Shown here piece after piece: positions 1 to 9,302 of a stretch of DNA of 64,000 bases (positions within the stretch are counted from its first letter, which is position 1; each line of letters begins with the position of its first letter). The stretch is from Capsicum annuum (lineage: Eukaryota > Streptophyta > Magnoliopsida > Solanales > Solanaceae). Position numbers and translations under genes: made by a program. Below the pieces are notes generated by a model, which worked only from the letters and a program-made list of their open reading frames with translations, made no database searches and was not told the origin of the DNA. The stretch covers positions 375,751 to 439,750 of the forward strand of contig NW_025856049.1 in assembly GCF_002878395.1 (NCBI RefSeq), given 5' to 3'.

Positions 1-340
1 CTTATGGCAAAAATCTACAAAGAAAAAATAGCATTTCTTGTTCTTTCTGCTATCCAAATCACTTAAAAACAACATTTAAAACAAATCTCTGGGAATTTAA
101 AAAGATGAAGAATTGAAAAGTAAAAAACTCTAACAATTTCATATCCGTAGAATCTTCTATAACTATAACAATTCATATATTCCTTAATAAAAAATTAAAT
201 AGATTTTTTTTTAAAACGAATTGTAGGGAGTGCGGATAACTTGTGTGATAAAATAGATCTATTATAAATACAATGGATCTATTTTTATTTGTGCGTGGAT
301 ATTTTATTAACTTCTCTAAATATTTTTATTTTGATTTTAT
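1..340. repeat. Left edge of pararetrovirus region; first ~70 bases repeated near 8760-8828
   Basis: Bases 1-70 match 8760-8828 in the same orientation with only scattered differences; both contain TCTACAAAGAAAAA and CATTTCTTGTTCTTTCTG. This is a direct terminal repeat around the viral block. Bases 71-340 are AT-rich and I see no gene in them. The window edge cuts the region, so a second viral copy may continue to the left. Confidence 0.7.
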
Positions 341-589
341 TTATATTAGTTTTATCGATTCATATCTTGGGGGGTGATTATATGGTAATCGGTTAAATGC
401 TTTACTATAGTATTCTTTATTTTTTTTCCTTAGTTTTTGTAATTCTTCTATATTATTTTGAAGGTATTCTAAATATTCTATATCTTTTGTTTCAAAATAT
501 CCAATTAGATTATCTTTCATAAGTTTTTCTAATAATATTATTTTTTCCATATTTTGTCTCCAATATTTTAAATATTCATAGTCTATCAT
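341..589 (-). pseudogene. Small coiled-coil ORF of the endogenous pararetrovirus (unit A)
   Basis: This is an 82-codon open frame rich in Lys, Glu, Ile, Leu and Asn with a heptad-like middle, so it looks like a coiled coil. It lies downstream of the viral promoter on the same strand, where the first small genes of cavemo-/solendo-like viruses would be. A diverged, broken copy is at 1070-1200. I do not recognise a named protein family. It may be a remnant of one of the small leader-proximal viral ORFs. Confidence 0.45.
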
Positions 590-590
590 T

Positions 591-893
591 TTATCCTGTA
601 GTAATTGCAGAGTTACAAATTTCTGTATAATAATTTATCCTAATTGTACTATAATGCATATCTAATTCTAGATTTTCAATGTTATTTATTATCTTGTGTT
701 GTTCTTCTCGTAGCGAGTTTTTTAAATTATATAAACTATCACATGTACTTTTTCCTACATTTTCTAGGGTTTCTTCTATCCATATTAATTTTTCTTTTAG
801 ATTCTCCATTATTTTTCTAATTCGGTTTCTACAATTAATTTCTTCATTTAGATTATTTTGATTTTCTCTAGTTTTTCTAATATATTCTAACAT
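591..893 (-). pseudogene. Second small coiled-coil ORF of the endogenous pararetrovirus (unit B)
   Basis: A 100-codon frame with repeated Asn/Glu/Leu/Ile and charged residues, predicted by eye to be a helical coiled coil. It starts 2 bases from the previous ORF on the same strand, so the two look like neighbours in one viral transcript. No counterpart is seen between the duplicated units at 1070-1405. Function is unknown. Base composition matches the rest of the viral block and differs from the CHX gene. Confidence 0.4.
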
Positions 894-894
894 T

Positions 895-1405
895 TCTTAA
901 TCTGAATAATATCCATCTGGGTAATTATCCAGGTATAACTGTTCTATCCAATTTATAGTTTCAATTTCATAGTCTAATACTTTTTCTAATATTATTCTCT
1001 TAATATCTATAATTTCTATATCTCTAAGTATATATAAGATTAATATTTTAAGATTATCTATCATTTAAAATTGGTTAAATACTTTATTATAATATTTTTT
1101 AGTTGTTTGTTTTAATCTCATTAATTCTTCTATATTTTAACTAAGAAATTGTATGTATTTTATATCTATCTTCCAAGATTCTAAATATACATAATTTCTC
1201 ATATTTAGTACGTGGGTTTGGTATGTAAGTATTTATAAGAGTAGTTCAGTAGGTGTGATATATAATTAATTCTAGTTATAAAATATCTATCAAATATTTT
1301 TTCCAATATGATTTTTCTTATATCTACTATTTCTATATCCTTAAGTACATATAAAACGAGTATTTTAAATTTATCTACCATTTCGTCAGATAAATAATTA
1401 TCCAT
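895..1405 (-). pseudogene. Duplicated small viral ORF fragments (C, A', C')
   Basis: 895-1063 translates on the minus strand to a segment resembling the ORF at 1205-1405; both begin with a Met-Asp-Asn/Ile-Asp stretch followed by a Lys-Ile-Leu-x-Leu-Tyr core and Arg-Asp/Lys-Asp-Ile-Glu-Ile. 1070-1200 resembles the ORF at 341-589 but has a stop codon. The order is therefore A (341-589), B (591-893), C (895-1063), A' (1070-1200), C' (1205-1405): a tandem duplication with B missing from one unit. Stops and divergence show it is not functional. Confidence 0.5.
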
Positions 1406-1914
1406 TTTTCATAAAATTGTTATTTTTAAAATATTCCCTTCAATCATGCACACAACAAAATATGATCACTTTAGATTGTTATATACTAGATTATTCTTAA
1501 ATAACATATTCTTCGGTCACTATTAGCATAGTAATCTGGATACTTTTCCCTTAAACAGCGCCTCTACTCTGGCTACTCCCCTATCACGGCTTTCTTGCCT
1601 CACCAGTTTCACCTTTAGGATGGCATAATTCTTAGGGATTTTTCTCCTTTTCCACTTTGCTAATAAACTTCTCAACATGCTATTTTCGAATAAATCTACT
1701 ATAAAGCAACTAACATGAACTTATTTTATCATATCATGATTGTTAGGAATTTATGAATTTAGCTATTCATAATAGTAAATGAATATACCTGTTCTGGTAG
1801 TTTAGATAATTCTAAGCTTTGTTCCTCCATAGATTTTTCCATTGAAATATACCTGTTTTTTTAAATAATCAAATTATTTGTCGTAGACAAGAGAGAGTTT
1901 TTTGCTTCAACGTA
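1406..1914 (-). other. Putative viral leader between promoter and small ORFs
   Basis: No long ORF is present. It lies downstream (minus strand) of a good TATA box and upstream of the small coiled-coil ORFs, the position of the long leader of a pararetroviral pregenomic RNA. A short open frame of under 30 codons begins near 1844. I could not find a clear initiator-tRNA-Met primer binding site, which is either mutated or elsewhere. Confidence 0.4.
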
Positions 1915-1930
1915 TGAAGGCTTGCCTTCA
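1915..1930 (-). promoter_or_regulatory. Perfect palindrome near the predicted viral transcription start
   Basis: Arms TGAAGGC and GCCTTCA are perfectly complementary with a 2-base centre. The palindrome lies about 20-35 bases downstream of the TATA box on the minus strand, where transcription would start. It would form a short hairpin at the RNA 5' end. Confidence 0.4.
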
Positions 1931-1948
1931 TCTGAGCAACTGCTCTTC

Positions 1949-1956
1949 TATTTATA
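1949..1956 (-). promoter_or_regulatory. TATA box of the pararetroviral promoter
   Basis: The minus strand reads TATAAATA, preceded by intergenic sequence and followed about 30 bases on by a purine/pyrimidine-mixed leader. It lies after the last large viral ORF and before the small ORFs, as expected for the single main promoter of a caulimovirid. Confidence 0.5.
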
Positions 1957-2376
1957 TTTTTAAGAAAACCCGTAAACGTTTTACATTTTTACATTTGTCC
2001 TAATCTAACTTTACACGTTACCTACCTACTTTACAAAAGTCTTTACACCGATCTATAAAAGTAGAAAAAAACTTTACAAAGGTCCTAAATTATTTTTACA
2101 AAAGGACAAAACTTAGTAATGGCATTTTGCCAAAAAGTCAAAAAGTAAATAGTAACTAAATAAATAATTTACGTAGATGAATTAAGAAAGATATCTAATC
2201 TTCCATATGTCATTTTCTAGCATTAACTTGTCTTCTTTATGTCACTTCCTAGCATTAACTTGTCTTCTTTTTATTATTGCTCCGTCTTCTTTTTATTGCT
2301 CTGTATCTCCATTATTGCTTCATATCTTACATCTTCCAGCTGTCGCTTTTATCTTCTTCAATTCCAGTTGAACTTC

Positions 2377-3586
2377 TTAGACAATATTATCTTCTCCATT
2401 ACATTTTGAACATTGATGATCTGGATATGTATGTCCAATTAACTTGCAATATCTGGTTAATAATTCTTCCAAAATAAATTTTTGTCTAATGGCTCTGGCG
2501 ATAGGTTTTTTCTCTGGATTGAGTAACGTCAAGATCTATTTCCTAACATCTTCCATATCTACTTCTCGTAGTTCCTTTGAATTTGAGTATACTATTACAT
2601 TACCTCTTGAATAATAACTCCATATGGGATTTCTGTTGCGATAAGTGTTTGCTAACTCTTGAAGAATTATGGATAGTCTGATAATTCTCTTATTTGCCTA
2701 AAAATTTGGTATCTCAATTCTAGGTATTTCTGGTTGTGAAATAATATCATCTGATATAATCATATCTTGGGTCATTCCTATTTTTACAACTTGTATAGGT
2801 GATTTAACTTCATTATACAATATCTCTGCTGGTGCCGTGTAAAATTTTATAAGAAAATAGGTTACCTTTGGTTATTCTTTTAAAAATGTTAAATGAATCA
2901 TATATTTCTGGTATATTGGATATTTCATTTCCGTCTTGAGTATATATGGTCCTAAGTAGTCCATATTCGTAATAGGTTTTAACTAGAATTAGATTGGTTT
3001 TGGGTAAAGCAATTAGCTTATTGTATCCGGTTAGTTTCTAGGTTATGTAATTTGTATGTGGTTCTTGGATGTTTATAGCTCTGGGGTTAGTATTTAAGAA
3101 GGTTTATATTTTGTAAATATTTTCTATGTATGTTCGGGTTGTATAGTTGTAGGTCTTTTTATCTTGGTTTAAACTATCTCGGTATGTGGTAATTTGTGGG
3201 GGTATGAACATGGGATATTTAGATATATTTGGAATATATGGCTTAGCAAATAGCTTGTTTAGGTTCATATTTGTGTTTTTCCTAACTCCTTTGCTTGTAC
3301 CTGCAGAAGTAGATTGATAAACGTTATGAAGTATCCCAATGTCTTCTTTTAGCTCAGGAATTTTAATATCTTCCGATCGACATAGCTCTGCACACTGCTA
3401 AGTTAGCTGATTTGTAGCTTCAGACTTCAGTTTAACTTCATTAGTCTTTAATTTTTCTATTTCATTACCCATAATGTCCACTTTCATTGAAGGCGTAGTT
3501 AGGGTTTTAAATATCTTTTCTAAAGTATCATCTTTTATTATATCAGTCTGTGTAGCTTTGTCTTGATATGTAATCTGCAATAACAT
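2377..3586 (-). pseudogene. Transactivator-like last large ORF of the pararetrovirus, frameshifted
   Basis: The frame opens at 3586, overlapping the 3' end of the RNase H frame by about 45 bases. It runs to a stop near 3398, continues in the same sense through a Pro-rich segment (about 3100-3260), shifts frame near 2845 and ends at 2377-2379. Near its end is a His...Cys-x2-Cys segment. The position, after polymerase and before the promoter, is that of the inclusion-body/transactivator gene in this virus group; I infer identity from position rather than from a strong motif. At least two stops and one frameshift make it a relic. Confidence 0.45.
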
Positions 3587-4201
3587 TTTTGTTAGTACTA
3601 ATTACTTCAATTGTAAATATAAAATTTAATATATTCAATACTAGTCTCCGAATCTCTTTTGTTGTAACTGAATTTTGTATTTTCTTTGTTAACCACCAAC
3701 GTACCTGTGTATTATCTGTTCGTACAATAAACTTTTTATATACAATATATGGCTCAAATGCTAATAAACATTTATATAATGAGCATATTATTTTCTATTT
3801 ATTTTCCATTTTATTTCTGTTTCATTAAACGTACCTGAGTAGTATCTACAATGGTGTTCTAATTTTTCTTCTTTATATCTATATTTAAGTACTCCTCCAT
3901 AACTACATTCACTAGCATCTGTTTCTACTATATATATAAATTTTCTATTTTCGTCTGGAAATTGTAATTTTTGTAATTCTTTACAAAGTATTTTTATTTT
4001 CTGAACTTGTTTTTTATCTTCTTCATTGTAATTATATTCTACATCCTTTTTAAATTTTTTCGGTAAAGGCTTTAGGTTTTCTGCTAATTTTGATATATAT
4101 TCTCTTACTTGGTTTACTAATCCTAGAAGTGATTGTAATTTCTTTTTTGTATCTAATTCTTCTTTTGAATTTATTAGTTTTTGTACTATATGTTGTAGCA
4201 T
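3540..4201 (-). pseudogene. Pararetrovirus reverse transcriptase thumb and RNase H
   Basis: The frame 4201-3788 holds the segment after the RT palm (a Lys-Leu-Gln-x-x-Leu-Gly-Leu motif) and the start of RNase H with its Asp-Ala-Ser catalytic segment. After a frame change the RNase H domain continues to about 3545, including a Thr-Asp-Asn catalytic segment and a terminal Ile-Ala-Asp-Tyr-x-Ser-Arg. In a live virus it would be joined to the protease and RT palm, but the palm is missing (see 4202-4330). It cannot encode a working polymerase. Confidence 0.7.
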
Positions 4202-4839
4202 TTTTACTCCACTCCTTGTATTTGTCTTATTTTTAATATCTTATTTGGTATTGGGTAATTATATGTCATAGTTTTTGCATTTAAATTTCTATAATCAATA
4301 ATCATCTTACTTTTTCCTCTTTTTTATTCACTATGTTTATTTACTATAAATGCTGAGCTATTATGTTTACTATTACTTTTTTGTATATATAGTTTTTCTA
4401 ATAATTCTTCTATGTGCATTTTAAATTCTTTTAAATCATCAAAATTATATGTTAATGGTTTTTGAGCTATTATGCTATTTTTATCTATCAATTCAATTTT
4501 TATAGTAGTTTTATGTTTTTCCCACCCTTTTAATGGATCTTCACTATATAATTGTTCTAATTTTTTCTTAATTATTTCTGTCTTATTTATTGAAAATATA
4601 GTTATTTCCTTTTTATTTATTGAAAATACGACTAGTTCTATTGTATCTTCAGTATTTTTTATATTTTCTAATTTTTGGGTAATTTTTTCACTCTCTTCTA
4701 TCCAATCAGTTTTCTTTCTTGTTTTATTAGTAACGCTTTTTGCTCTTACTTTTTGGTTACATGGTGTTGTAAACCACCAATTCGTTCTAGTTATTATATG
4801 TGGGTATAATTTATCTAAAAACGGCATTCCTAAAAGCAT
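4202..4839 (-). pseudogene. Pararetrovirus protease end and RT fingers, palm deleted
   Basis: 4839-4324 opens with the end of the aspartic protease (Leu-Leu-Gly motif) and then the start of RT; the next conserved RT block (an Ile-Asp-Tyr-Arg segment) lies at about 4255-4310 after an in-frame stop. Directly after it, near 4205, the sequence jumps to the thumb region. The palm with its YxDD catalytic motif, expected to take roughly 400-450 bases, is absent. Whether this arose before or after integration cannot be told here. Confidence 0.65.
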
Positions 4840-5112
4840 ATCTTTTTATGTTAGCTCATAATTATAGATTTTTTCTATTGTTAATATTTTATCCCATACT
4901 TGTGTTTTTACATTCTTAGCTTTATAAGTAATTAAGATTCCCATGTTATTAAATCTTTTAACTATTATTGGTGTCTTTAATTTATCCCATTTATTTTTTG
5001 GTAAACAATTATATCTACATAAATTAGCTTCTGCTTCTGTATATATCATAGGAGTATAATATCTACTGTAATACCCTTCTACTACTATCTTCATTAATAC
5101 ATATATTTTCAT
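4815..5112 (-). pseudogene. Pararetrovirus aspartic protease with altered active site
   Basis: An 88-codon frame carries the retroviral-type protease core. The active-site segment, normally Asp-Thr-Gly-Ala, reads Tyr-Thr-Glu-Ala here, so the catalytic Asp is lost. The diverged copy of the same region at 8419-8750 keeps Asp-Thr-Gly-Ala. The end of the domain (Leu-Leu-Gly) falls just over the stop, in the next ORF. Confidence 0.65.
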
Positions 5113-5149
5113 ATCATGTTAAAGCTCTTCTTAAGAATAATTTTTCTCT

Positions 5150-5480
5150 GTTGTATGTTATGGATAATTGTGTATGTTCTATATTGTATGGTTTTACTTG
5201 TTCTAGTCATTTTATTCCTAATATTATGTCTGCTTTTTGCATTTCTTCCTTTATTTCAAATTCTATTTTTATTTTTCTAACTCCTATTATTATTTCTTTT
5301 TTCTGCTATATTTTTAGTGTTTATTAAGCTTCTTGTTAGATCTGGGCATATATTATTGTCAGATTTTATTTTCTCATTTTTATTAGATATCTTGCTATAT
5401 AATTTTATTCTTGTCCTGTATTTAAGAGTATTATTCTTTTTCATTTATTGTTCCTGTTATGTAATATTAGTTTAAATTAG
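5150..5480 (-). pseudogene. Protease-like segment between movement protein and protease, heavily broken
   Basis: On the minus strand, reading through stops, this stretch ends in an Ile-Ile-Leu-Gly-Ile segment (about 5205-5230) and is laid out like the following protease domain, which ends in Leu-Leu-Gly-Met. The Trp expected after it is TGA. This suggests a second, non-catalytic protease-like module or an old duplication. The assignment is tentative. Confidence 0.3.
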
Positions 5481-5509
5481 TTGTTGAACTTGTTTCATAA
5501 CTTGTTCTT

Positions 5510-6217
5510 TTTTATGAACTTGACGATTTTGGTTTTTCATAAGCTATTCTTTTTGTTGTACTTATTCTATCATTTATTATTTCTAAATTTTCTTCTATAT
5601 CTATCACTCTATAACTATTATTATTATTATCAATTATTTTTACAAATTTTTTGAAAGGACTTTCTATTTGTATTTTGTTAATTTTATTTTTTTCCCATTA
5701 TTTTATGTTTTGTTGTTAATACATATAGATTTTTACATCTTGATGTAAATATTTTACTTCCTAGGGTTTGTTCTATTCCTGATATTTTCCAATATAATAC
5801 TAATGATTTATCTATATTTTTATCTATTATTTCTACTGAATAATTTGCACTTATTATAAATTTAAATTTTTGGTATATTAAATTTTCTTTTATGGTAGTT
5901 ATTATACTTTTTTCTATAGGTTTTATAATTCTATCATCTGCTAGGTATAATTTTATTGGTGTATCTATTCCTTTTCTAAAACATGTTTTTATCAATATCT
6001 CTGTTCCTCCAAGGTGTACAAATTTTATTGGGTCTTTAATTTTTATATTTTTTATTTCTTTATTAGTTATTATTTTTGTTACTAGTGGTATACTAGCTCT
6101 TCCTTTTACATATCTACAATCTATTACATGTTCCTTTTGACTTACTACGTAGTATTCTTCTTTTCTTCTACTAAATATGTTTTTTATTATTGGTATTTTA
6201 AATATTTTTTTCTACAC
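5510..6217 (-). pseudogene. Pararetrovirus cell-to-cell movement protein region
   Basis: The frame from about 6217 to 5687 is open for over 170 codons and contains the movement-protein core: a Gly-Gly-Thr-Glu-Ile segment, then Asp-Thr-Pro-Ile and Asp-Asp-Arg-Ile. Movement proteins of the 30K superfamily in caulimovirids act at plasmodesmata. A frameshift near 5690 moves the C-terminal part into another frame, which runs on to about 5510. The order coat protein then movement protein fits cavemo-/solendoviruses and differs from florendoviruses, where the movement protein comes first. Confidence 0.65.
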
Positions 6218-6363
6218 TTAAATCTAATTCTTTTCCTTTTATTTCATCAAATATATGACTATCAAATATTATTTTTTGATCTGTTTCTTCTTCATTTAAA
6301 TATTCTTCCTTTGTTATTATTTTTATATCTTCTTCAGTTATTTGATTTATTCTTATATCTTCT

Positions 6364-7403
6364 TCAGTCTTTTAATTCATCTAATTCACTATCTATTTCA
6401 TTCTCTGAAATTTCATATATACTGTCTTCACTTTCTAATTCGTAATCTATATAATCTATCTGCATATATTCTGTATTTTCTATTTTTATTTTTGATATTT
6501 GTTTATTTTTTGAGTTTTTAGGTAATATACAATCTCTAGCTAAATGTCCTAATTTTCCGCAATTATAACAAATACATTCTTTTATAGATTTCTTTTTCCT
6601 ATATGGTCTTTTATGTTTATAATTTTTTACATAATATCTTTTTCTTGGTTTCTTATATTTATATTTTGATTTTTTGTATCTCTTATATTTCTTATGTCTT
6701 TTCCTTTTCTTATAATATCTTTCTTCGCATCCAAATTGAGGTGTTATTTTATCTTTGCAACATGCTAAATTTCTTATTAATGTTTTTTCCATTTTTAATT
6801 CTTCTCTATATTTTTCACATAGGTTTCTATACCATTGTTGTAAAAATTTTATTCTTGCTTCTAGAATATCTACTATTTTTGCTTCACCCAACTTTTTATT
6901 ATTTTTGAACTAAATGGTTCAGGTAATTTATTAGAATATAATTTTCTTATTTCTTTACTTTTTCTTTATTATATATTCCTTTATAATAATATTCTTACTC
7001 ATCTATGTAACACATATTACATATTGCTAATTTTAACATTAAATTCCTATTTATATCTTTCTCTTCATTTTGTTCTTCTTCTGTTGTTGTCATGCTGCTA
7101 AATTCGTCTTTTATAGCTATTTCATATTTTTTTAATTATTCTATAGGTGTTAATTTAGTTGTAGTTGTTGATGATGTTTCTTCTGTAGGTTTGTCAGTTC
7201 TTAATACTCTTTTACTATTTTCAGTTGGATTTGCAAACCATAATTTCACTATTCCTATTAGTGTTCTTTCTATATATTCTGGTGCATCTATTACGTTTAT
7301 ATTATTATCTAATAATTGTTTTGTCATATATCTTATCCATAATTGTATTATTTTTCTGTATCTATTACACAATATAAGTCTAAAAAGTTATAATTTTTAT
7401 TAA
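6364..7403 (-). pseudogene. Pararetrovirus coat protein with zinc knuckle, broken into pieces
   Basis: Two fragments (about 7403-7136 and 6891-6364) cover a capsid-like region. The second fragment holds a Lys/Arg/Tyr-rich basic stretch followed by a CX2CX4HX4C zinc knuckle (near 6529-6570) and an acidic tail rich in Glu, Asp and Ser. Basic stretch, knuckle and acidic tail in this order are typical of caulimovirid coat proteins, which bind the pregenomic RNA. Stops and frame changes between 7136 and 6891 show that it is dead. Confidence 0.75.
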
Positions 7404-8103
7404 CTATTTGTTTTGGTGTCCATTTGTCATATTCATCTTTTAGATTATATCTTTTAAATTTATTCTTATAATATGTAGGTTTTCTTATTTCTAATGTTTT
7501 AGATATTATATTCTCATCTTTTTTTTTATCAAGAGTATTTATTTCTATGTTTCTATTTTCTAAGTTTTCTACATTAATTACTTCTTGTTTTTCATTGATT
7601 TCTAAATTTTTTGTATTTGTTAAACTTTCTTAATATGTTTCACTATCTTTCGAATCATAATTATCTGTTTCTCCAACATCTATTGTATTTATTTCTAATT
7701 TTTCTTTAAATTGATTTATCTCATTTAATAATTTTTGTTTTTTATCCTTTTCTTCTTTTTCTTTTTGTCTTTTTTCGTACAAATCTTTTAGCATTTGTAG
7801 TTCTTTTTCTAATTCAGCAATCCTACTATTTTTAGTTTCTTTTATTTTTCGTATTTCTTCTGTAGTTTGTTGTTTTGTTTTTTCTATTTCCCTTTTTCTA
7901 TCTATTTCTTCATTTTCTTTTTCTATTCCTACCTTAGCTGTCAATTTATCTTCTAATTTTAATTTTTCTTTTTCTAACATTAAATATAAATGTTCATTTA
8001 TTTTCTTATACCTTCTTCCTAGATTAGAAAATACTATTTTTATTTTTAATCCTTCATGGTTTTCATATATCTTTTCATCTATTATAAATTCTTCTTTGTT
8101 CAT
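7404..8103 (-). pseudogene. N-terminal coiled-coil part of the viral coat polyprotein
   Basis: The frame 8103-7630 (157 codons) is a strong coiled coil: long runs of Lys/Glu with Leu/Ile spacing in the middle and an acidic Asp/Glu/Asn tail. After a stop at 7630 the reading continues to about 7400 and runs into the coat protein. I take it as the amino-terminal part of the coat polyprotein because it is directly upstream on the same strand and the reading continues through. No named domain was recognised. Confidence 0.5.
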
Positions 8104-8418
8104 TTTTTATTTAATTGTTAATAGATCATGTTGGTATGTATATTTCTTCTTTTTGTGAATTTATTGAGTTTTTACTAACTCTGACAATTATATTATATTG
8201 TAGTCTTTCTATCCTTATTTTTAATTTTTTATGTTTTTTAGATATTATTTGCTTTAATTCTTTATATTTTGGTTAATTTTGTACATCATTCATCTAAATT
8301 GTATTTTGGGAAATATCTAAATGTGGTTTTATCAAATAAGTCATAATTAATAAATTAATCAAATAAATCCAAATATATACTACTTCCGTAAATTTAAACA
8401 ACATATTTGTGTTTTAAA
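8104..8418. other. AT-rich viral flank, no gene seen
   Basis: About 315 bases between the coat polyprotein start and the second protease fragment. No ORF or motif was found. It could be upstream viral leader sequence, but no primer binding site is visible. Confidence 0.35.
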
Positions 8419-8750
8419 CCAATCAGTTTTCTTTCTTATTTTATTAGTAACTCTTTTTACTCTTACTTTCTGGTTACATGGTGTTGTAAGCCACCAATCC
8501 GTTCTAGAAGCATATCTTTTGATGTTAGCTCATAATTATAGATTTCTTCTATTGTTAATATTTTATCTCATACTTGTGTTTTTACATTCTTAACTTTATA
8601 AGTAATTAAGTTTCCTTCGTTATTAAATTCTTTAACTATTATTGGTGTCTCTAATCTATCCCATTTACTTTTTGGTAAACAATTATATCTAAATAAATTA
8701 GCTTCTGCTCCTGTATCCATCATAGGCGTATAATATCTACTGTAATACCC
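8419..8750 (-). pseudogene. Second, partial copy of the viral protease region
   Basis: 8419-8750 matches 4705-5075 in the same orientation, with a gap of about 50 bases after GTTCTAG. On the minus strand it holds the protease active site as Asp-Thr-Gly-Ala, which is destroyed in the first copy. It ends abruptly at AATACCCT and is followed by the direct repeat of the window's start. It is therefore a displaced fragment from a sister viral copy, not the same lineage mutated in place. Confidence 0.7.
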
Positions 8751-8828
8751 TACAAACTTCTTTGGACAATAAGTCTACAAAGAAAAATAGCATTTCTTGT
8801 TCTTTCTGTTACACAAATCACTCAAAAA

Positions 8829-9302
8829 CTATTCTGAACTCTATTTTTTATAGCAATTTTCCAATAGGCTCACATTTAAAAGTATTTAATACCACTCTCC
8901 TATTTTAAAATAGTCGACCCTTGTTGAGTTGACTCTCCCTATAAGAAAAAATTAATTAGGGATTTAATTTATCAAATTAGTCTTATTAATTATACTTTAA
9001 AAATATAAATTTGAGTATATGCACTTTGATTAGTCATTTATAATAAAAATAATATTGAGAGAATATAATAATATTCTCTTAATTTCATAAAAGAAACAAT
9101 TAAATTGAAACAATTGCATTTAGAAAGTGGGCCAAATACTTTAAAATGAAGAGAGTAATTATTAAGTCACTTGAATAACATTAACTTTTACACTTTCCAA
9201 CAGTTATGTTACATTTCTAAAATGCATGCATTATCAAAAGTAATTCAAAAAAAGGACAAATCAAAGGTTGCTAATGTTTGGACAGCACTATTTTTAATGA
9301 AG
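8829..9302. other. AT-rich spacer, no gene seen
   Basis: No coding frame, promoter or repeat was recognised between the viral block and the foldback-like element. Confidence 0.4.
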
